The notes beneath the pieces were generated by a model that made no database searches, was not told where the DNA came from, and was given only the letters and a program-made list of their open reading frames with translations. Both the position numbers and the translations under genes were made by a program. Below, one piece after another: positions 43,601 through 55,305 of a stretch of 64,000 nt of DNA. This DNA is from Mus musculus (taxonomy: Eukaryota; Chordata; Mammalia; Rodentia; Muridae). Position 1 is the stretch's first letter. Every line of letters begins with the position of its first letter. The stretch is from positions 38,427,312-38,491,311 of the forward strand of contig NC_000072.6 of the NCBI RefSeq assembly GCF_000001635.26. Direction: 5' to 3'.

Positions 43601-44170
43601 CATAAAACTGAATGTGGTGCTTTATACCTATTGTTTTCATTACCTTCATACTTAAAAAATAGGCTTCTCACACATAAGTATGTTTCTAGCGGAGTAACAG
43701 TAGAGTTCTTGGTCAGCCTCCATTTTTCAGTTTGAATGCAGGTGTGTGGAAGAGATGTGTGATTCATCATATACTTGTGCTGATTAGGTTACGTTTAACT
43801 CCAGAGTCCCTAGACAGTGCAGCTGTTACTCATCAGGTTGTCCAAGTTCCAGAATGAGCTCTCCCCAGCCATTGTTTCCATCCTTATATACTAGAGCAGC
43901 TCTTTTCTCATGGCTAATACTGGCCTTTGTACTCTTTCCCATTCCATTTCACTGTTCTATGATAGAGGGAACGTATTCTCCCCCAGGGAGTGCCAAGAGC
44001 CCATCCTTGTGCTCTGGCAGCACAGGTAGACATACCATTAGCAGTCCACTAAGAGGCTTCTCTTTTTATTCTTTCCCCATCTGTCACAAAACAAATCTCT
44101 TAATTGGGAAGCTCATATACTTTTGTTTCTCTTTTAAGGATATATGTCTTTTTATTTCATGTGTGGGTAT

Positions 44171-44619
44171 TGTGTTTTATTAACAAAATAAAGAGCCAAG
44201 GATCTACTTGGTAGAGGGCAGGTTTGGTGAGGTGGGAGAGGTACCTTGGGAGGCCCATTCTGAGGCATTCCTTCCCCCTGAGCTAGCAGCCATTCAAAGC
44301 AGGTGTAGTATGGAATAGAGTTTATTTGGGGCATAGGAAGGGGAGAAGAGACGGTAGTAGGGACAGAAAAAGATGCACACGGAGGTGGGGGTGGGGGCCT
44401 AGGGGGGGAGGAACGGGAGGAGGAGAGGCCTGCCTTGAGCACAGGGAGTGAGAAGGGAGAGGGGGATGGAGAAAGAGGGAAAAGGGGGGTCAGGGAGAGA
44501 ATAGAGTCAGAGAGAATAAGAGAGCGAGGAGGCGGCAAACAGCTCTCTTTTATAGTAAGCCAGGCCTACCTGGCTGTTGCCAGGTAATTGCTAGATGGCG
44601 CCTAGAAGGAATGCTAACA
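44171..44619 (-). mobile_element. Solo LTR, antisense
   Basis: Read in reverse it starts TGTTAGCATTCC, has a TATA-like ctataaaag, a long pyrimidine-rich stretch (purine-rich on plus), and AATAAA signals near a CA end. About 449 bases. I recognise the layout as an ERV LTR but not the subfamily. No partner LTR is nearby. Confidence 0.6.
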
Positions 44620-45570
44620 GGTTTTTTGCCTGCACATATGTTACTGCACCATGCATGTGCCTAGTGCCCAAACAGTTTCAGAAGAGTTTGCCAGATTCTT
44701 TTGAACTAGAATTATACACAGTTGTTAGGTACCATGTGGTGTTGGGGTTTCTGGAAGAGAGTTAGGGCCCTTAAGCATCTACACCATCTCCCCAGCTCCT
44801 CCCCACACGGCTCGTCCTTCAAGTCCGCAGACTCAGAGCTGCCTGGTTTTCCATAGTCACTTTTTATTGCTTCTGGCCTTTCTTTCTCTGTCCTAAACCC
44901 ACATGCTGAGGGTATAGACTGAGTTGCTGCTGTAATAGCTGTGATGATTATTTGAGGTAGAATACTTTGACATTATTACCCAGGTGTATTGGCCTCAATA
45001 TTACTTCCTTTTGTTGAGAAAGAAAAGATTAGTTTCATGGTTCAACTTTTTGTTCATGGTTGAATTTGACCTGAATCAACAAGTATACACAATATACTCA
45101 CTTGATTTCCTTCCCTGTTACCTGAAGCAGGCATTCCTCATAGATAATGAACTTCTGACTGCCTAGCACTAGTACTCAGATTGCACTAGGTGTGCACTCG
45201 CAGTTTGCTGGACATGAAAACCAGTGACTTTTTAAATTGTCTCCTTGAGTTAGTCTAGAATCTCTTTGTACCTGGACAGTTTGTATTTTACTTTCAGACT
45301 CAACTAATTTTGCTAACAATAAGACAAGTCTAGAAGTCCTTCTGTTGGGAGCCTAGGCCCTTAGTAACTGTCTAGCCAAATGGCACCAACCAAACATTTC
45401 TGAGTAGCACTCATTAAACATGACATTTCCCAGTGTCAGTACTTGTATTTAACCTTCTGTTCACATTCAGTTTTTTTAATATCAGAGATTTTTTTCTTAA
45501 CCAGTTGAAAAAAATGTGATTTTTGTCTGTTCTACTTTTTTGAAATTACAATATATCTATTTTTTCCTTT

Positions 45571-45977
45571 GTTTTGTTTTGTTTTGTTTTCTGTGTAGCC
45601 CTGGCTTTGTAGACCAGGCTGTCCTTAAACTCACAGAGACCCACCTACCTCTGCTTCCTGAGCATGGAGACTAGCGGTATATCCAACTACCACCCAGATG
45701 GAATTGAAGTATATCTTAGAGGTGATAAATTCATTTGATATAGATGGGTTTCTAATCTCCCTGTATGTTGTCCAACAATTATCTATGGTGACTGGACATA
45801 ATTTGTTACAAAAAGCCCCAGTTTCTTTTACTTTGTTATTTTTTTGTTTTGACACCAGTCTTGCTGTATAGCCTTTGCTGGCCTGGATCTCCTACATAGA
45901 CCAGGCTGGTCTTGAATTCAGAGAAATCCATGGCACCTCTTTCTGAGTAGGATTAAGTGTACACCATCAACCCAGCT
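45571..45977 (-). mobile_element. Two reverse B1 SINEs
   Basis: 45571-45697 with central deletion and 45839-45977, both fairly old. Confidence 0.75.
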
Positions 45978-46165
45978 CAGAGCCTTCAATAATGGCCTTC
46001 AAACTGACGTCTGTTTTGTTTTGTTTTGTTTTTCAGTAGTAGCTGCCAATTATAATCTTTTCCATTTTTAGAGATACCTTATTAATATTTTCTCTCTGCT
46101 AAAATATGGTAATTATTACAAGCCTTGCAAGTTTACTTTTAAAAGAGTAATCAAGCAAGAAGAGA

Positions 46166-46554
46166 AAAGTATTAATCCCACTGAATGAGATTTAAAGACC
46201 ACCAACCCAAATTTTTTGGTCAAATTAAGCAAGCTTTATTTTCTGTCAGACAGGGCTGTCTCCCTAAAATGGGGTTTGAGAAAATAGCATTGAAAGTAGG
46301 GCTTATGTAGCCCAAAAAGCTTGAAGACTGAGGAGTTTGATAGAGGTTTTGATCACCTAGGAGCTTGGCAGTACAGTTCAAAATTATTTAGAAATTTATC
46401 AGGACAGAGGTCAGGGTATAAGGTGTGGGACATGTCAAATTCCAGAAAATGGGTCGAGACATGGTCAAGAGTTTTGTGGAAAATGGGAAGGAACTTATTT
46501 TGACCTTGTAACAAGATGGCTTCTAATCTTAGATAAAGTCTGGCTAGTCCATCA
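46166..46554 (-). repeat. ERV 3' LTR
   Basis: In reverse starts TGATGGACTAGCC and carries agaaaataaagcttgctta (poly(A) signal). It pairs along its length with 50835-51203 (gacagggctgtctccctaaa, cttgtaacaagatggcttct). Confidence 0.68.
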
Positions 46555-46695
46555 TTGCCCCCTTGTCTTAGGTATACCTTTCAAATCCTTTTTAGGGAAT
46601 AGTCATTTTTATCTGGCAGGGAGCAAGTATTGACAGTTTTTTAACTGGCGAGGGGTCAAATTTGTATCATGGCTAGGGTCTCTAATTAGAAAGTA

Positions 46696-47013
46696 AAGAA
46701 AGAGGGCTGGTGAGATGGCTCAGCAGTTAAGAGCACTGACTGCTCTTCTGGAGGTCATGAGTTCAAATCCCAGCAACCACATGGTGGCTCACAACCAACC
46801 AAAATGAGAAACAAAAAAAAAAATCTTTGGGCCGGAGCAAACGGGGGCTGGAGCAAGCGGCACAGAGCAAGAGGGAGAAGGGAAGGGGGGAAAAGGAAAG
46901 AAAAGAAAAGAGAAGAGAGGGGAAAGGCAAGGGGGGAGGGGGGGAAGGAGGGGAAGGGGAAGAAGGGGAAGGGGAAGAAAAAGAAAGAAAAAGAAAGAAA
47001 GAAAGCTAGCTAG
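46696..47013 (+). mobile_element. B2 SINE with GC-rich, purine-rich 3' extension
   Basis: B2 5' half (46702-46797) is followed by an A-run, atctttgggccggagcaaac, a GGAGCAAGCGG-type stretch and about 140 bases of GGAAG/GAAA purines. TTAGAAAGTA at 46686-46695 and 47014-47023 flanks the whole unit, so it inserted as one piece. Confidence 0.8.
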
Positions 47014-47753
47014 TTAGAAAGTATAAACTTTTTCTTAAAGCCATCCTCTTTGTTCTGTATAGAGCAGGTTGAGTACTATATCATTGTAGAACTATTTCAG
47101 TTAATGAATTTACTACCTGTTGATAAATCTTGGTCTGTTAGGTTTTAATAGGTATATTTTTTGACAATGAGGGGACTTGGTATGCCAGTAGGCATTATAT
47201 GTAGCCACTTTGTCCCCTTTGGCAGGGAGTCTCCTTTGGACCTAATATTCCAACCTCTGTTGAAAATAAGGGGTGGTGTCTTCTCTTCTGTAACTGCTTC
47301 TTGGCTGAAATTGTCAGGACCCAGGAAGGCTGGAATGTTAGTCAAAGGCCAGGAAGGAGATTCAGGCACTGGGACTGAATCAGAAGCCATCTGGCTCATT
47401 GATCCTGCTGGAGAGACAGAACACTCATGTCTGCTGAACTGGTTCAAATCACCTTGCAGCAAGTCCACAGCTCTCCAGTTTTGTCGAACAAGTTGTGTCT
47501 GGCATGATATAGATCATCTTTGAAACAATTTGTAGTGAGCAGATGATTCCTGGGTGGTGTTTGTCAACCAAGTAGAAATCTGCCAGGACAGATAGAGACT
47601 GGAGACCGTAAAGTTAAGGAACTTGAAAGAAAAGTTTACGTTTGGACTTTCTCCCTACGGGGATAGGTAATAGGCAGGGAAATTTAGGGTGCTGATTGTC
47701 ATGACTTGTGACAGGTCGATTCAAATTGCAAATCAAGAAGCTTATTTAAATAG

Positions 47754-48816
47754 TTTTTGGTTTTTTGAGCCAGGCTTTCTCTGTGTAGCCCTGGCTGTCC
47801 TGGAACTCTCTCTGTAGTCCACGTTGGCCTCAAACTCAGAGATAGACTTGACTCTGCCTTCTGAGTGCTGGGATTAAAGACATGAGTTAACACTGCCCAG
47901 CCAAAGCTTATTTAAAATTTTAAGTTTACAAAAAAAAAAGTGAGAGTTTTAGATAGGTTAGCTTTGAACATTTGTAGCTACATTGTTTGTAATCTGTATT
48001 GAAATCCACATTGTAGAAAATGCAGCAGCTAACAGGTCTGTCTGTATACTAGCTGGAGTAGACTCATGGTTTTGAACAAATTGTAAACCAAAACTATAGC
48101 GTTGGGTTAAAAAGCATGAACATTCTGTTCTCTGCTCAAAAGGCTGGCTATACAGACTCTACAGCACCTTTAGGTCTATAACTTAAAAGCCAGCCAGTCT
48201 TGAGCTTGTGGCTGGTAATGGTAGTTAGTGCCTCACCAGCTTGTCAGAACTCCATTGATCAATGTTAAAACTCTAGTATAACAATAGTATAGCGAGGGAA
48301 AGCAATCTAAAACTTTTATTTTTAAATCACCTTTTAGACTCTTATAAGTTATTCAAGTTTTTTATATCCTTAGATATTTATAACTTTCATTTATATATTT
48401 TAAATTATTTTAAACCTTTATGCTTTATATGAACCTTAATTTTTTTATCCAGGTATTTAAACATGTAATTGATTGAGAGAAGTCACTGCAAATTAAGGTT
48501 TTTTTTTTTTTTTAAGTAAAGGAATAGTAAAAAGTTACATCTGAAACCTGTTTATACTTGAATGTGAAGCCTGTTAGCCTGTGAGTTTGCCTTTTTCATC
48601 ATGAGAACTAATAGCTCCAGAAAAGCAAGGCCTATTAGTTTTGGTGGTGGTGGTGGGTCTTTTCGTTTTGTTTTTTTTTTCAAGACAGGGTTTCTCCGTG
48701 TAGTCCTGGCTGTCCTGGAATTCACTTTGTAGACCAGGCTGGCCTCCAACTTAGAGATCTACCTGCCGCTACCTTTCAAGTGCTGGGATTACAGGGGTGC
48801 ATCACTATACCTGGTT
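47754..48816 (-). mobile_element. Two reverse B1 SINEs inside the ERV
   Basis: 47754-47901 and 48657-48816, each with a clear B1 body; the second has a T-rich tail. Confidence 0.87.
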
Positions 48817-49537
48817 CAAGGCCTGGTTTTCATATTGACTTAGGCAGAATAAAGATAGTCAACCCAACAGTGCCCACCCACAGTGTGTGCAGGGCCCTGG
48901 CAGCAGGTGAGGTATCGGGCAGTTTTCCCCAGTGGTTAGCATCACCATAGTCTAGGTCTGTGTCTCAACCATCGCCTTTAGAGATCTGATGGTCACCTCT
49001 AGGAGCTGACATTTCTATCTATCGTAGGATTATTTTTCCATTAAATAGATGAAATGTCATATTCAGTAGAACTCTATAAAGTTGTAAGGGCCATTTTACT
49101 AAGTATACCTGATTTTAAATAAAATTTACTTGTTTTTAGCTGTTATAAGTTTAACCTTGAAAACATATATAGGAGTATAAACAGTTTATTTCTATAAATT
49201 TTATATTTAGTATGACTATAAGTATATTTTGGACATATTAAAATTTTGGTTATTTATTAGGTAACTTATTACTAACTTTTGTATTTTAACTCTTTACAAC
49301 AAGTTACTTGCTTTTATAAGATTAGAATTTGTATTTTATCCCTGTTAGCCTTTAAAAAATGAAACTTTATCAAAATGAAACTATAAGTCATGAGAGTGGC
49401 AACTTTATTTTCCTAGTCTTTTCATGTTTCCTGGTCTTTTCCTGGCCTTTTCAATGTTTCATCATTATAGATTATCATAGTCTCTTGTCTGACTCAGTTT
49501 ATCAAAGCAGCTAAAGCTTAATAAAAAGAAGAGGCAA

Positions 49538-49744
49538 GGGCTGGCGAGATGGTTCAGTGGGTAAGAGCACTGACTGCTCTTCCAGAGGTCCTGAGTTCAA
49601 ATCCCAGCATCCACATGGTGGCTTACAACCACCCGTAATGAGATCTGACGCCCTCTTCTGGTGTCTGAAGACAGCTACAGTGTACTTATTGTATAATAAA
49701 TAAATCTTTTTAAAAAAAGAAGAAGAAGAAGAAGAGGAGGAGGC
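49538..49744 (+). mobile_element. B2 SINE inside the ERV
   Basis: Forward near-consensus B2 with a GAA/GAG-repeat tail (49717-49744). Confidence 0.93.
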
Positions 49745-50814
49745 AAAGAGACCATGTATAGACTAAGTTAATTTTTTTTAGCCTGAATAAACTTTAAGTA
49801 AGGAAAGACATTCTATAGGCTCTTTGCTGTTGACTGCTTAGGTTATTGTCCTGCTACATCATAGGATAGGGATATCTCAGGGCACCTCTGGGAGCCCTGT
49901 TATATCTCTTAACAGAGAAGAAACAGGGCACAATCATAATCTGGACAAGACAAGACCAAACTTTAGCAATGTAAATAACTCAGAGCTTAATATCCAGGAT
50001 TCATTTGTGGTCCTTTGGGTTCCTCTAAAGGGCCCAAGGCACCTCTCTGGCTCCACCCTTGACAGCATCCTATATAGCCTTCCCCCTGGGCTCCAGTTGG
50101 CTTCATTTCATTATGGCTGCTGCTCTTGATGGTCAACATATGGCACTGGCATTTCCATATTTGCTCAGGTCCCTCACTGCAGTTGGGCCACATTTTCCTC
50201 AATAGTGTTTCCCAGACTCCAGGAATTCCAATCCTGCTGTATAGTGCCAAGGTTTAGCTGCTCTCCATGACCCTTTCATGCCTTTTAAAACTAGTACCAT
50301 CTTGTTGACTCTTCTTACATTACAAAGTTTGGTTGCTAACACAAGATAGGTTTTTGGATATAAATGCATGGAGGTGCAGCTTTAATATTTTATTAGTAAG
50401 TATTCTTTAGTCTGGATAGAGGTGACTAAACTGTAGTTGGACAATTATAGGAACTAACTTGGTGTTGGGCTAGTCCCTGGGCATTGGTTTCTACCCATAC
50501 CCTTGAATCTTTGTTGTATAGACGAACCATATCTTTTGATTGGGGACAGGACTTTCAGGTAGAAGATATTCTTCTGACATCAGGTACCCTTACTGTCCCA
50601 GAAAGGATCCCAGCAGACCGGTACCAGATGTCATAGCAGGAGATGCCTTACTTACCAATACTGATAGAGGTCTCCTCAGACAGATGCTTGCCAATTTCTT
50701 TTTGAGTGGCAGTTCTAAGAATCTGCCGTTTGGTATGTCTTGGGGCCTTGAATTATCTTCAAGGTCCACACCTCCTGAGGCAGCAGTCTGCTCTGAATTT
50801 GAATTGGAGTCTTG

Positions 50815-50832
50815 ATCTCTCTGGGGCCTCCA
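50815..50832 (-). other. Retroviral primer binding site, tRNA-Gln-like
   Basis: Minus strand TGGAGGCCCCAGAGAGAT sits two bases from the LTR end. It agrees with 15 of 18 bases of the tRNA-Gln primer site as I know it. Confidence 0.5.
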
Positions 50833-50834
50833 GA

Positions 50835-51203
50835 AGTTATTAAACCCAGCTAATAAGAGTAAAGGCCACTGAACCAAAATTTTTGGGCATTAAGCAAGCT
50901 TTATTTTCTGTCAGACAGGCTGTCTCCCTAAAGTGGGGTTTGAGAAAATGGTATTGAACATAGGAGAAAGTAGGGGTAGTATAGCTCAAAACTACAAGAG
51001 TGGGGTTTCCAAGGGTTGTGTTACCTAGGAACTCGGCAGAGCAGCTCATCAGGGTAGAGCTGAAGGCATAACAATACGTCAGATTCCAGAGAATGGGTCA
51101 AGACATGGTCAGATTTAAGTTACACAGAAAACTGGAAGGAATTTATCTTGACCTTGTAACAAGATGGCTTCTAATCTTAAGATTGCATCAGGCTGCTCCA
51201 TCA
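50835..51203 (-). repeat. ERV 5' LTR
   Basis: In reverse starts TGATGGAGCAGCC. Shares gaccttgtaacaagatggct, attttctgtcagacaggctg and gcattaagcaagcttt with the left copy, with scattered changes and short indels. Confidence 0.68.
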
Positions 51204-51495
51204 AAATAAAATAGCTACTAGGCAAAATGCAGATTTAACAGTTCTCTGCTCCAAAAAAAGGAAGCGTGACCAATCATTTACACTAAATTGAATAAACTGT
51301 TAACTACACAACTGTGTCACAGTTACGATAGGGAAACAAAAGTGAAGAAATAGCATGGACATATAGCTGGGTGCTAGGAGCTTTGCCTTTCAGATACCTT
51401 CAGGGAAAGTACTGTATGGAGTGTGGGAATGCGGGTTTGGAAACATCTACCTTTTTTTTGCTTCTTTTTTCCTTCCTTTCTTCTTCCTTTCTTCC

Positions 51496-51496
<1 letters not shown>

Positions 51497-51530
<34 letters not shown>

Positions 51531-51660
51531 TTCAAAAGAGGGTTTCCCTGTGTAGTCCTGGCACTTGCTTTGTAGACTAGGTTGGCCTTGAACTCAGTGA
51601 CCTGCCTGCCTCTGCCTCCCTACTGCTAGGACTAAAGGTATGTGCCACCACCACCTGGCT
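51497..51660 (-). mobile_element. (ATTG)n and reverse B1 SINE
   Basis: ATTG microsatellite 51497-51530, probably the expanded tail of the B1 at 51531-51660, which ends about 90 bases before exon 8. Confidence 0.85.
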
Positions 51661-51752
51661 CCTTTATAGCTTATATGCTGCTATGTAAAAGGGATTCTGT
51701 GTTGTTTACTTTTGTGTGCTTTTTGTTTTGTTTGTTTGTTTGTTTTGGTCAG

Positions 51753-51882
51753 CATCGAGTTACAGCTACAAGAACTAGGTCCTGTCATTCGTAGTGGTGT
51801 CTACTCCCATCTTGAAGCATTTGTGCCATGCAATAAGGAAACACTGGTAAAACGTCTAAAGAAGTTACACCTTAATGTTCAG
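51753..51882 (+). CDS. Ubn2: Ubn2 exon 8 (residues 475-518), middle domain
   Basis: 130 bases, acceptor ttttggtcag, donor gtaagt, ending in phase 0. Encodes I-E-L-Q-L-Q-E-L-G-P-V-I-R-S-G-V-Y-S-H and continues C-N-K-E-T-L-V-K-R-L-K-K-L-H-L-N-V-Q. It follows the 8.8-kb intron that carries a decayed retrovirus. The tract before the acceptor is TTTG repeats rather than C/T mixed. Confidence 0.95.
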
Positions 51883-52221
51883 GTAAGTGGAAGAGTAATT
51901 TCTACATCTTGGGTTTTGTAACCAATAAGCAAAAAGATGTTTGCTCAGAGTCTTTGCACATACTTTATAGTTCTATCTTTAATAAACATGGGATGTTACA
52001 AAAGGTTTTGAGAGCCCCTTCTTTAGGGATGGCAAGATGAGAGTTGAGAAATTATAGTTCTTTCTTGTTCAAAGCAAGTTAATGAATAAAGAAATTGTAT
52101 TACTATCTCATATCTTGTGTTTTTGCTGGCAACTTCAGACATTGGCAGTTAGAGCCAAAATTCAAATGACAAAAATGAGTAACTGATAAAATAGAACTAG
52201 AAGTAGAAACATTTTTTAGTT

Positions 52222-52865
52222 TTTGTTTTTTGAAATGGTCTCACTACAAAGCTTTGGCTAGCCTGGAACTCACTCAAGACAACAGGCTGACCTTGAAGTC
52301 ACAGAGACCCAGCAGCAGTGCTGGGATTGAAGCTATGCACCACCATACCCAGCCCTGAGAAACACCATTTGCATAGTATAAGATACTTTATTTTCCTTTT
52401 TGCAAAGGACATAAGACCTAAACTAGCCCAGGGTTTACATTTGGTTGCTGGGACTTTAGGCCTTCACCATTTTGCTTGTTTTTGTTAGTGTGTATTTTTA
52501 TCTCCTGTATGAATATTCTACCTGTAGTAAATTGGTGTACCATGAATGTTCATAGTGCCCACAGAGGGCAGAAAGTGTTGGCTTCCCTGAAATTGGAAGC
52601 CAAGGTTGTTGCTAGCTACCATGTGGGTTAGGGGAGCAGACTCTGGGTCTATCTGGGTCTATGTGTCTTTCTTTTCTTTTCTTGAGATAGGGTCTTCCTA
52701 TGTAACTCAGGCTGGTCTAGCGCTGGCTATATAAATCAGACTGGGTTAAAATCATGTACAACCATGACTGGCCTCACCTCACCTGGTTTTATGCTTTTCT
52801 AAGAATCAAAACTACGGCTTAATGCATGTTAGGCAGACCTTCAATCTGACCTACATCCTCAGCCC
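52222..52865 (-). mobile_element. Old reverse SINE cluster
   Basis: B1 52222-52354, B3-type 52490-52648, B1-like 52675-52770 and ID-like 52815-52865 (the last two perhaps one B4). Confidence 0.62.
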
Positions 52866-52879
52866 CAGATTATAAAATA

Positions 52880-53675
52880 TTCTGGCCAGCTGTAGTGGTA
52901 CCACCAGCACCAGCTTTAATGCTGCATTCACATACCAGCATTCTGGAGGAAGAGGTCAACCTATTCTACATAATGACTTTCAGGACAACCAGAGCTACAT
53001 AGTAAAACCCCATCATAAAAACAGCAAGAAAAAGAAACAAAAAACACAAACAAAATATTTTCAGAGAAACATTTGAAATTTGGTATTTGAAGTTATTTAA
53101 TATTCCATTGGATATGGGAAAAAGACACCATCTATCTTGTTCTTGTTGCTATTTATATAAGCTTTTTCATACCACTTCTATCCATAAACATTGTATTGCA
53201 AGCTTTACATTGTTCGAGCTTCATATAAATAGAAACAACTTGTTTTCTGTAACTTGCTTTCTAGCACTGTGCTATGCTTCAGTTGTAAGTCTACATCTAA
53301 AACTATTGCTACTGATGTGTATAAACTTCTCTATTATATTAATAGATCTCATTTAGCTTCTGTTTTCTGTTTATGGATATTTGATATTTTCCAGAGAGGT
53401 TGTCTTAGTTATATAATTCTTCAAGAAACCTTGATAGTAAAGGATGAGATTTTTTTAAAAAATGATATATTATTCCAGATACCATTATATGCTTAGTTTA
53501 TTAATTGATATCATAGAATAGTTAACATGATTTCTAGTCATTTTCATGTTCTAAATATATCTTTTATCAAAAATTATAATGTTTTGTTGTTTTAGGACTT
53601 GGGGTGCAACTCAGAGGTAAAGATTCACTTACTTAGTATGCCTGAGTCTCTGAGTTCAGTCCTCATTATAAAAAA
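52880..53675 (+). mobile_element. Old B1-like and ID-type SINEs
   Basis: Degenerate forward B1 52880-53030 and forward ID-type 53595-53675 (ttggggtgcaactcagaggt). Confidence 0.55.
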
Positions 53676-54186
53676 GCAAAGAAAATCAGTGAAGAAACAT
53701 TTAAGATATTTCTGGGCCTATGACAATAATAAAGGTTTTAAGCACTAAGTATATGTTATTTGCAAGATGAAAATGCTATTGGCTGATGTAAGGTGTCAGA
53801 TATAAAATTCTTTCTTTCTGTGCTAAACCCATATGGAGAAGAGTTTCTGTTTCTTTCATTTGGCCTTGAATTTGAGTTTTGCTTGCAGCATAACTTAAAA
53901 ATGCTAACAGCAGCTGGGACAGCAGGATGTCCACATCGGTAGTCACCAGTTTTGTAGTGTAGTATTTCAGAGTAGTGTCTTCTTTGGGTCTCTCTTCTAG
54001 CTAGGAGTTAAACAGTAGTCTGGGCAATGTCTCTCCCATTCTCTAGTTTATTTGCATTACAATTAATTTGTAAAACTTATTGACCAAGCCTTGGGCTCAT
54101 GATTAAGAATGTAAAGTAGCAGGCAAAAACTGGGACTCTGCTTGGTGAGATACAATCATCCTAGTTTTGCCTCCAATGTGCCTTTT

Positions 54187-54326
54187 TGGTTTTTTGAGAC
54201 AGGGTTTCTCTGTGTAGCCCTGGCTGTCCTGGAACTCACTCTGTATACCAGGCTCACCTCGAACTCAGAAATCTGTCTGCCTCTGCCTCCCAAGTGCTGG
54301 GATTAAAGGCGTGCCCCACCACTGCC
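54187..54326 (-). mobile_element. B1 SINE with target-site duplication
   Basis: Young reverse B1. CAATGTGCCTTTT at 54174-54186 and 54327-54339. It lies 166 bases before exon 9. Confidence 0.95.
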
Positions 54327-54492
54327 CAATGTGCCTTTTGACAAATCAGTGCTGTTGGAGAAAATAGCTGTGTTAGATAATCTTTTCAGGTCTCTAATCA
54401 GTATGTGAAATGTGATTTTACTATTGAAGTCTGCTTATACAGTAAGTTTTGTTAGGATGTTTGTAAAAGTTCCAAATGTATCCCCTTCCTAG

Positions 54493-54611
54493 GATGATCG
54501 TTTAAGAGAACCTCTACAGAAGCTGAAGCTGGCAGTTAGCAACGTCATGCCTGAACAGCTGTTTAAATACCAGGAGGACTGCCAGGCTCGCAGTCAAGCC
54601 AAATGTGCCAA
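54493..54611 (+). CDS. Ubn2: Ubn2 exon 9 (residues 519-558), middle domain
   Basis: 119 bases, acceptor ccccttcctag, donor gtatgt, ending with AA of a Lys codon. Encodes D-D-R-L-R-E-P-L-Q-K-L-K-L-A-V-S-N-V-M-P-E and Q-C/L-rich helical sequence ending C-Q-A-R-S-Q-A-K-C-A. Regular leucine spacing suggests helices that pack or oligomerise, consistent with what is known of the family's middle domain. Confidence 0.95.
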
Positions 54612-55191
54612 GTATGTACCTCTCCTTTGAGCTGGCTTTACAAAAAACACTTTAGCTCATGTTCTTAAGTAGTCCTCACCCTTGTGAAACCATGTATGTC
54701 ACTGAAATGATGTGTTGATTTTTTTTCCTAATTGTCACTCCCCACTCAACTGCTTTGCTGTCAGAAGCACAGGGCTTTATCTGGTTAATATCCATATTAA
54801 CAAAACAAGAACCCAGCCAAGCGTGATGGGACATGCTTGTAATAGCAATTAGGAAGTTTCAGCAGGGTGATTCAGGTTCCAGACTAGCCTGCACTTCATA
54901 CTGAAATGCTATCTCAGGCACTGATACTGGTTAGGCATTACATGCTGACTAATCTGACTAAGCTGGGGCTAGACAGAGATAGCTTTTGACCTAAAGGATG
55001 AGCATTTGTACCTCCGTATTGTAGGTCAGAGGCTTGTTTACTCAGCCACTTTATGCTGTTCAGAATTCACCATATTGTGTAGAAATAGTTTCTTGTTTGT
55101 TCTGTTTTGAGTAAACATTTGGCTGAACAACTCTAAGTATTGTGAACTCTGGGTGAAAACTTTGCTTTATAAAGTGTTTTTCAATTTTCAG
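54612..55191 (+). other. Ubn2 intron 9
   Basis: 580 bases. One old B1-like fragment (about 54811-54917); the rest is unique. Confidence 0.93.
54811..54917 (+). mobile_element. Old B1-like SINE
   Basis: Forward, degenerate (ccagccaagcgtgatgggac). Confidence 0.55.
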
Positions 55192-55305
55192 GTTGCAAGC
55201 AGATGAAGAACGGGAAAAAAATGGATCCGATGATGATGACGATGAGAAACCAGGGAAGCGAGTCATCGGCCCACGAAAGAAATTCCACTGGGATGACACC
55301 ATCAG
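55192..55305 (+). CDS. Ubn2: Ubn2 exon 10 (residues 558-596), acidic patch
   Basis: 114 bases, class 2-2 symmetric, acceptor tcaattttcag, donor gtgagc. Encodes L-Q-A-D-E-E-R-E-K-N-G, a run of Asp residues (S-D-D-D-D-D-E-K), then P-G-K-R-V-I-G-P-R-K-K-F-H-W-D-D-T-I. The acid run followed by a basic-aromatic block is typical of histone-binding proteins (inference). Skipping would delete 38 residues in frame. Confidence 0.95.

Larger units (their letters stand above)
46166..51203 (-). mobile_element. Decayed endogenous retrovirus (two LTRs, antisense to Ubn2)
   Basis: Two related LTRs in the same reverse orientation enclose about 4.3 kb. A primer-binding-site-like sequence follows the 5' LTR (right side), and a purine tract (rc aagacaagggggcaa) precedes the 3' LTR (left side). 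I found no recognisable gag, pol or env frame. The interior carries one unusual B2, two reverse B1 and one more B2. Divergence between the LTRs, including indels, indicates an old insertion. The tRNA-Gln-type primer site suggests the MuRRS/GLN-like group (inference). Confidence 0.62.
42912..51752 (+). other. Ubn2 intron 7
   Basis: 8.8 kb. Old ID/B4/B3 fragments, a solo LTR at 44171-44619, then a two-LTR decayed retrovirus on the opposite strand (46166-51203) with nested SINEs. 44620-45570 is unique with nothing recognised. Confidence 0.92.
51883..54492 (+). other. Ubn2 intron 8
   Basis: 2.6 kb with SINE fragments of several ages. 53040-53590 and 53680-54170 are unique AT-rich DNA in which I see nothing. 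Confidence 0.93.

Noticed and set aside
44152..44538. 128-codon minus-strand frame rich in Pro and Ser
   Set aside because: Falls within the solo LTR's pyrimidine-rich stretch; no similarity to a retroviral or cellular protein.
46804..47013. Lys/Glu/Gly-rich plus-strand frames of 60-69 codons
   Set aside because: Translation of the purine-rich B2 extension, not a gene.
47145..47523. Overlapping 107- and 120-codon frames inside the ERV
   Set aside because: I see no motif of gag, pol or env. They are likely chance frames in decayed internal sequence.
49987..50877. 87- and 95-codon minus-strand frames near the 5' LTR
   Set aside because: Position would suit a gag leader, but no recognisable motif and no continuous frame, so not called as genes.
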